Shown: one piece after another, positions 4,713-7,769 of the stretch
Numbering within the stretch: the first letter of the stretch is position 1
How the letters are laid out: every line of letters begins with the position of its first letter
Origin: Pseudomonadota bacterium
GTDB lineage: Bacteria > Cyanobacteriota > Vampirovibrionia > LMEP-6097
Assembly (NCBI GenBank): GCA_009924885.1
Contig: RFQS01000107.1
Location: 1 to 7,769 of the forward strand
Direction: 5' to 3'
Length of the DNA: 7,769 bases
Program-made: the position numbers and the translations under genes
The notes under the pieces: model-generated
What the model saw: the letters and a program-made list of their open reading frames with translations, nothing else
Told to the model about the DNA's origin: nothing
The model's database searches: none

Positions 4713-7613
4713 TTAAACTATCATTCCATGACGCATAGTGTTTTCAGTAATGGTTTTCTCTTCTAAAAACTGTAAGAGATAATTAGAACCACCAGCTTTA
4801 TAACCGATACTAGAAAGCTTAGTACCACCAAAAGCCTGCCTGCTAACTATCGCACCTGTGCAAGCTTGATTTATATACAAGTTACCTACATTAAAGTTCT
4901 CTTTCGCATAATTAATATTCTTAGGGCTTCTAGAAAAAACGGCTCCAGTAAGACCATATTTAGAATCATTCGCGAGGTCAATAGCAGAGTTGAAATCATC
5001 TACAACAAACAGACATAAAATCGGTGCAAAAATTTCATCCTGAGCCAAAGCACTGCGCGGAGAAACATTTTCAACTATGACTGGAGTAGCCTTAAATGAA
5101 TCTTTATCCATCGAACTGCTGCCTATTAGAACTGAAGCCTCACGCCTAGCTAAATTCAAATATGTCTCAAATTTTTTAAAAGCTTTCTCATTAATCAGGG
5201 AAGCCATATCAGACTCAGCCAAATGAGCAGGTCCTACATTAATGGCCCCCACTGCAGCTACTAATCTCTCTTTAACTTTTTCATAGATACTGCTAACTAA
5301 AATTAATCTTGAACAAGCTGAACACTTCTGCCCTGAAAAAGAAAAAGCAGATTTTAAAATAGCTGGAATTAACTGATCCAGATCAGCCGTTTCATCTGCC
5401 ACGATAGCGTTTTTGCCACCCATCTCAGCGATTAATTTTTTCTTCAAATGAGGATGCTCATTTAGGCTCCTATTAATCTGCATACCTGTTTCATGTGATC
5501 CCGTAAAAGTAATGAGGTTAATATCCTTATGCTTAACTAATTCTGCACCTATTTCTGTACCTGAACCAAGTAGCAACTGCACCACTGACTCAGCATATTT
5601 AGCATCTTTAAAAGGAAAAGAATCACGAATCACCTTGTTTAAATCAGTAACTAATTTATATGCGATAGCTGGTGCCTCCTCAGAAGGTTTAATAACAACA
5701 GTATTTCCCGCAAGTAAAGCAGCTGAAGTCATTCCAAGCAATATAGCTAAGGGGAAATTCCAAGGAGAAATTACAGCAGTTACCCCTAAAGCCTTATAGA
5801 AATTAGTATTAGCTTCACCAGGTAGCGACCTCAACTTATTCTCCGCAAATAGCCTCTCAGCTTGCTCTGCATAATAATATATAAAATCAATAGCCTCTGA
5901 AAGTTCTGCATTAGCCTCATTCCAAGTCTTAGCCACCTCTAGAATCAAGAGAGCTGCATAATCTTGTCGCCTCCGCTCTAAAAGCCTTGCAAAAGCTTTC
6001 ATGATATTAATTCTTCTCTGCACAGCTAGGTGTGACCACCACATAAAAGCCTGCTTTGAGCTATTAACTGCAAAATTAATATCACTAGTTTCAGCAGCGT
6101 GAGCATAAGCTACTACTTGACTCTTTTGTGAAGGATTGATTGAAGCAAAAGTCTTTCTTAGAAGAACATCCTTACCATTTATAATGGGATAGACCTCTAA
6201 TGGCTGCTGCTTAATCTGTTTCATAAGTTGCTCAACAGCAAACTGCATTTCAAAACGTGTTCTAATTTTAGAGAAATTCAAAAGCGGCGAATTCGTAAAC
6301 TCTTCACTAATATAGTCATCTAATTTAGTTGATAAAACATTATTTGATACTGGCTTTTGAATAAGCTTGTCTAGATTATCATCACTTAAGCTTTGAAACA
6401 AAAATGAATCATTAGCAGTATTCTCTAAAAGCCTTCTCACTAGATACGCCATGCCTTCTACTAAATCACCGCAGGGAAGATAAACTCTCACACCATAAGA
6501 ACGCTCACTCAGAAAGAATTTCATATGATCTAGCATTCCATAAAGGAATTGAAATTCGTATCTATCCTTATCCACCTTATAAAGCTTTGCAAGCTCGATA
6601 GTTAAAGCGATAGAGCGAATGTTATGACTAGCTATAGCAGGGAAAATATATTTATTATTTTTAAAAAGTACTTCTAGTAATTCTTCATAATTCTTATCGG
6701 TCTCTACTTTCCTTTCATAGACTGGAATACTCCAATTATTCTGAATCGCCACAGCTCTTTCATAATCCCAATAAGCACCTTTAACTAATCTAATTTTCAA
6801 AGAAGCTTTTCTCTTCTGAGAAAATTCTATAAAGGAAATCAAATCGCTTCTACTTTCCTTTAAATACGCTTGTATAACAACTCCTGCACCAGACCAGTTT
6901 TTAAACTCTTCAGTTAATAGCAACTCTTTTACCGTATCAAAAAACAATGTTTTTGTATCATAATGTTCACTGTCTATAGTTATTTCAGAGCCATTACCCA
7001 AAGCAGCGCGGAAAATCTTCGCTAAATTATCTTTTAATGTTTTTTTGTTTAGCTCATAAGCACTAGCTTTCATCTGTGGACATAGACTTGATAATTTAAC
7101 AGATAAGGCAATACCCGGCTTAGTTTCAAGTAAGTCTAAATATGTTTGTAAATATTTTTCTGACTCCTCTTGACTAATAGCAAGCTCACCTAAAATATCT
7201 AAAGTACAATCAAGTCCAGAAAGATGAAGCTCCTCTATCTTCTGGGATAACTTTTGTTCATCATTAGCAATAATAAAATTCTTAGCAAGAGACTTAACAC
7301 CAAATCTAGTAAAACGATCTATCAGTGAAGCTCCCAATGGCAAGCGAGCAGCAACATAAATTAAATCACCGAGGAATAAATCCTCTTCCCTCATATACTC
7401 AAGCAGATACTTACTGACCATTTCAGGCGTTTTCAGACTTGGATATAAATCAACAAATTTAAATAATTGTTTTTGCAGGCGTGGGTTTTTAGACGAAAAT
7501 AAAAGAACCTGCTGACTCCACCAAGACAAATCCAAAAGCTTAATACGCTTCAGCTCTTCTTTATGAAACTCTAATAACTCTTTAGCTTTTAAATAAACTG
7601 GGTCCAAGTCCAC
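4713..7613 (-). CDS. putA: Bifunctional proline dehydrogenase / L-glutamate gamma-semialdehyde dehydrogenase
   Basis: Converts proline to glutamate in two steps: FAD-dependent oxidation to P5C, passing electrons to membrane quinone, then NAD-dependent oxidation of the semialdehyde. Residues about 75-420 form the proline dehydrogenase barrel, with SVKLSSL (171-177), VVIQAYLK (245-252), RLVKGAYWD (275-283, K278), EFQFLYGM (353-360) and the substrate-binding YLP...RRLLEN segment (378-398, R393/R394). Residues about 475-966 are the aldehyde dehydrogenase, with ISPWNFP (615-621), TFTGS (702-706), general base E730 in EMGGKN, catalytic C764 in GQKCSA, and EIFAP (860-864). At 966 residues it is a minimal PutA, like the roughly 1000-residue Geobacter type. 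It has no N-terminal ribbon-helix-helix DNA-binding domain, so it cannot autorepress, and no extra C-terminal domain. The start is GTG at 7613; an in-frame TAG lies 18 bases upstream and there is no Shine-Dalgarno. No proline transporter gene is in the window. Confidence 0.96.
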   Translation of the reverse strand: MDLDPVYLKAKELLEFHKEELKRIKLLDLSWWSQQVLLFSSKNPRLQKQLFKFVDLYPSLKTPEMVSKYLLEYMREEDLFLGDLIYVAARLPLGASLIDRFTRFGVKSLAKNFIIANDEQKLSQKIEELHLSGLDCTLDILGELAISQEESEKYLQTYLDLLETKPGIALSVKLSSLCPQMKASAYELNKKTLKDNLAKIFRAALGNGSEITIDSEHYDTKTLFFDTVKELLLTEEFKNWSGAGVVIQAYLKESRSDLISFIEFSQKRKASLKIRLVKGAYWDYERAVAIQNNWSIPVYERKVETDKNYEELLEVLFKNNKYIFPAIASHNIRSIALTIELAKLYKVDKDRYEFQFLYGMLDHMKFFLSERSYGVRVYLPCGDLVEGMAYLVRRLLENTANDSFLFQSLSDDNLDKLIQKPVSNNVLSTKLDDYISEEFTNSPLLNFSKIRTRFEMQFAVEQLMKQIKQQPLEVYPIINGKDVLLRKTFASINPSQKSQVVAYAHAAETSDINFAVNSSKQAFMWWSHLAVQRRINIMKAFARLLERRRQDYAALLILEVAKTWNEANAELSEAIDFIYYYAEQAERLFAENKLRSLPGEANTNFYKALGVTAVISPWNFPLAILLGMTSAALLAGNTVVIKPSEEAPAIAYKLVTDLNKVIRDSFPFKDAKYAESVVQLLLGSGTEIGAELVKHKDINLITFTGSHETGMQINRSLNEHPHLKKKLIAEMGGKNAIVADETADLDQLIPAILKSAFSFSGQKCSACSRLILVSSIYEKVKERLVAAVGAINVGPAHLAESDMASLINEKAFKKFETYLNLARREASVLIGSSSMDKDSFKATPVIVENVSPRSALAQDEIFAPILCLFVVDDFNSAIDLANDSKYGLTGAVFSRSPKNINYAKENFNVGNLYINQACTGAIVSRQAFGGTKLSSIGYKAGGSNYLLQFLEEKTITENTMRHGMIV

Positions 7614-7619
7614 AACTGT

Positions 7620-7648
7620 ATTATAAGCTGACTATGCTATCAAATCAA
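7620..7648 (-). promoter_or_regulatory. putA promoter, sigma70-type
   Basis: On the minus strand TTGATT (7643-7648), a 17-bp spacer and a perfect TATAAT (7620-7625) form the best promoter in the window. The -35 box lies inside the last codons of the upstream gene and the -10 in the 18-bp intergenic gap. A start 7 nt after the -10 falls at about 7613, exactly the GTG initiation codon of putA, so the mRNA is probably leaderless. Confidence 0.6.
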
Positions 7649-7769
7649 CCAGCATACCTTCAACTAAATCCAAAGATGCTGCAATTTTCAGTTCACCAGA
7701 CTGATCTTTAAAATAATCTTTCGCCATCTGATCTAATTCTTCATCCACGATTTTAATTCTTTCAAAAAA
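7632..7769 (-). CDS. Unrecognised protein, C-terminal 45 residues (5' end outside the window)
   Basis: An open minus-strand frame enters at base 7769 and ends at TAG (7632-7634), 18 bp before putA. The visible tail has KIVDEELDQMAKDYF, then a short KDQSGE turn, then KIAASLDLVEGMLVDLIA. It is acidic and probably two helices, with no membrane segment or catalytic motif I can name. Support as coding comes from the full-length open frame across the 138 bases, codon usage like its neighbours, and the tight tandem spacing to putA. The putA -35 box overlaps its last codons. I do not recognise the family, and the fragment is too short to assign. Confidence 0.6.
   Translation of the reverse strand, partial: FFERIKIVDEELDQMAKDYFKDQSGELKIAASLDLVEGMLVDLIA

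Noticed and set aside
5512..5799. 95-codon plus-strand open frame
   Set aside because: It is antisense to the aldehyde dehydrogenase part of putA, where the real frame carries the NAD-binding motifs; no family resemblance.

Overview
This is a low-GC bacterial chromosome segment holding mostly housekeeping genes. From left to right it contains: the start of rplT (L20) with rpmI (L35) upstream on the minus strand; a divergent plus-strand biotin protein ligase followed by a tRNA-Pro(UGG); a minus-strand tldD-tldE(pmbA) metalloprotease pair; about 520 bases without a protein gene but rich in inverted and direct repeats; a minus-strand bifunctional proline dehydrogenase/P5C dehydrogenase (putA); and the 3' end of an unrecognised minus-strand gene.

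Host: L20 carries the signatures RGNVNRK near its start and KKRDFRGLW near residue 60. rpmI-rplT stands without infC upstream. Both remind me of Cyanobacteria and their non-photosynthetic relatives (Melainabacteria/Vampirovibrionia). The low GC and the proline-oxidising PutA would fit a heterotrophic member. This is a tentative reading from memory of family sequences, not a search result. Nothing photosynthetic is present, and no mobile-element gene, CRISPR array or phage gene is visible.

How the genes relate: rpmI and rplT form an operon. tldD and tldE are fused translationally by a TAATG overlap and should make one heterodimeric protease. putA looks separately transcribed, from a well-formed sigma70-type promoter (TTGATT, 17 bp, TATAAT) buried in the 3' end of the upstream gene. 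Its predicted transcription start falls on or beside the GTG start codon, which suggests a leaderless mRNA. The ligase and tRNA-Pro form a plus-strand island that converges on tldE with no clear terminator between them.

The least explained part is the 4190-4712 gap. It has a perfect 15-bp hairpin, a perfect 10-bp hairpin, interlocking stems that could form an H-type pseudoknot, and a mini-ORF with a good Shine-Dalgarno. It also has a plus-strand promoter-like site with a perfect -10 box and a 13-nt direct repeat. I could not match it to tmRNA, RNase P RNA, SRP RNA, 6S RNA or a known riboswitch, so it is the best candidate here for an undescribed noncoding RNA or cis-regulatory element.
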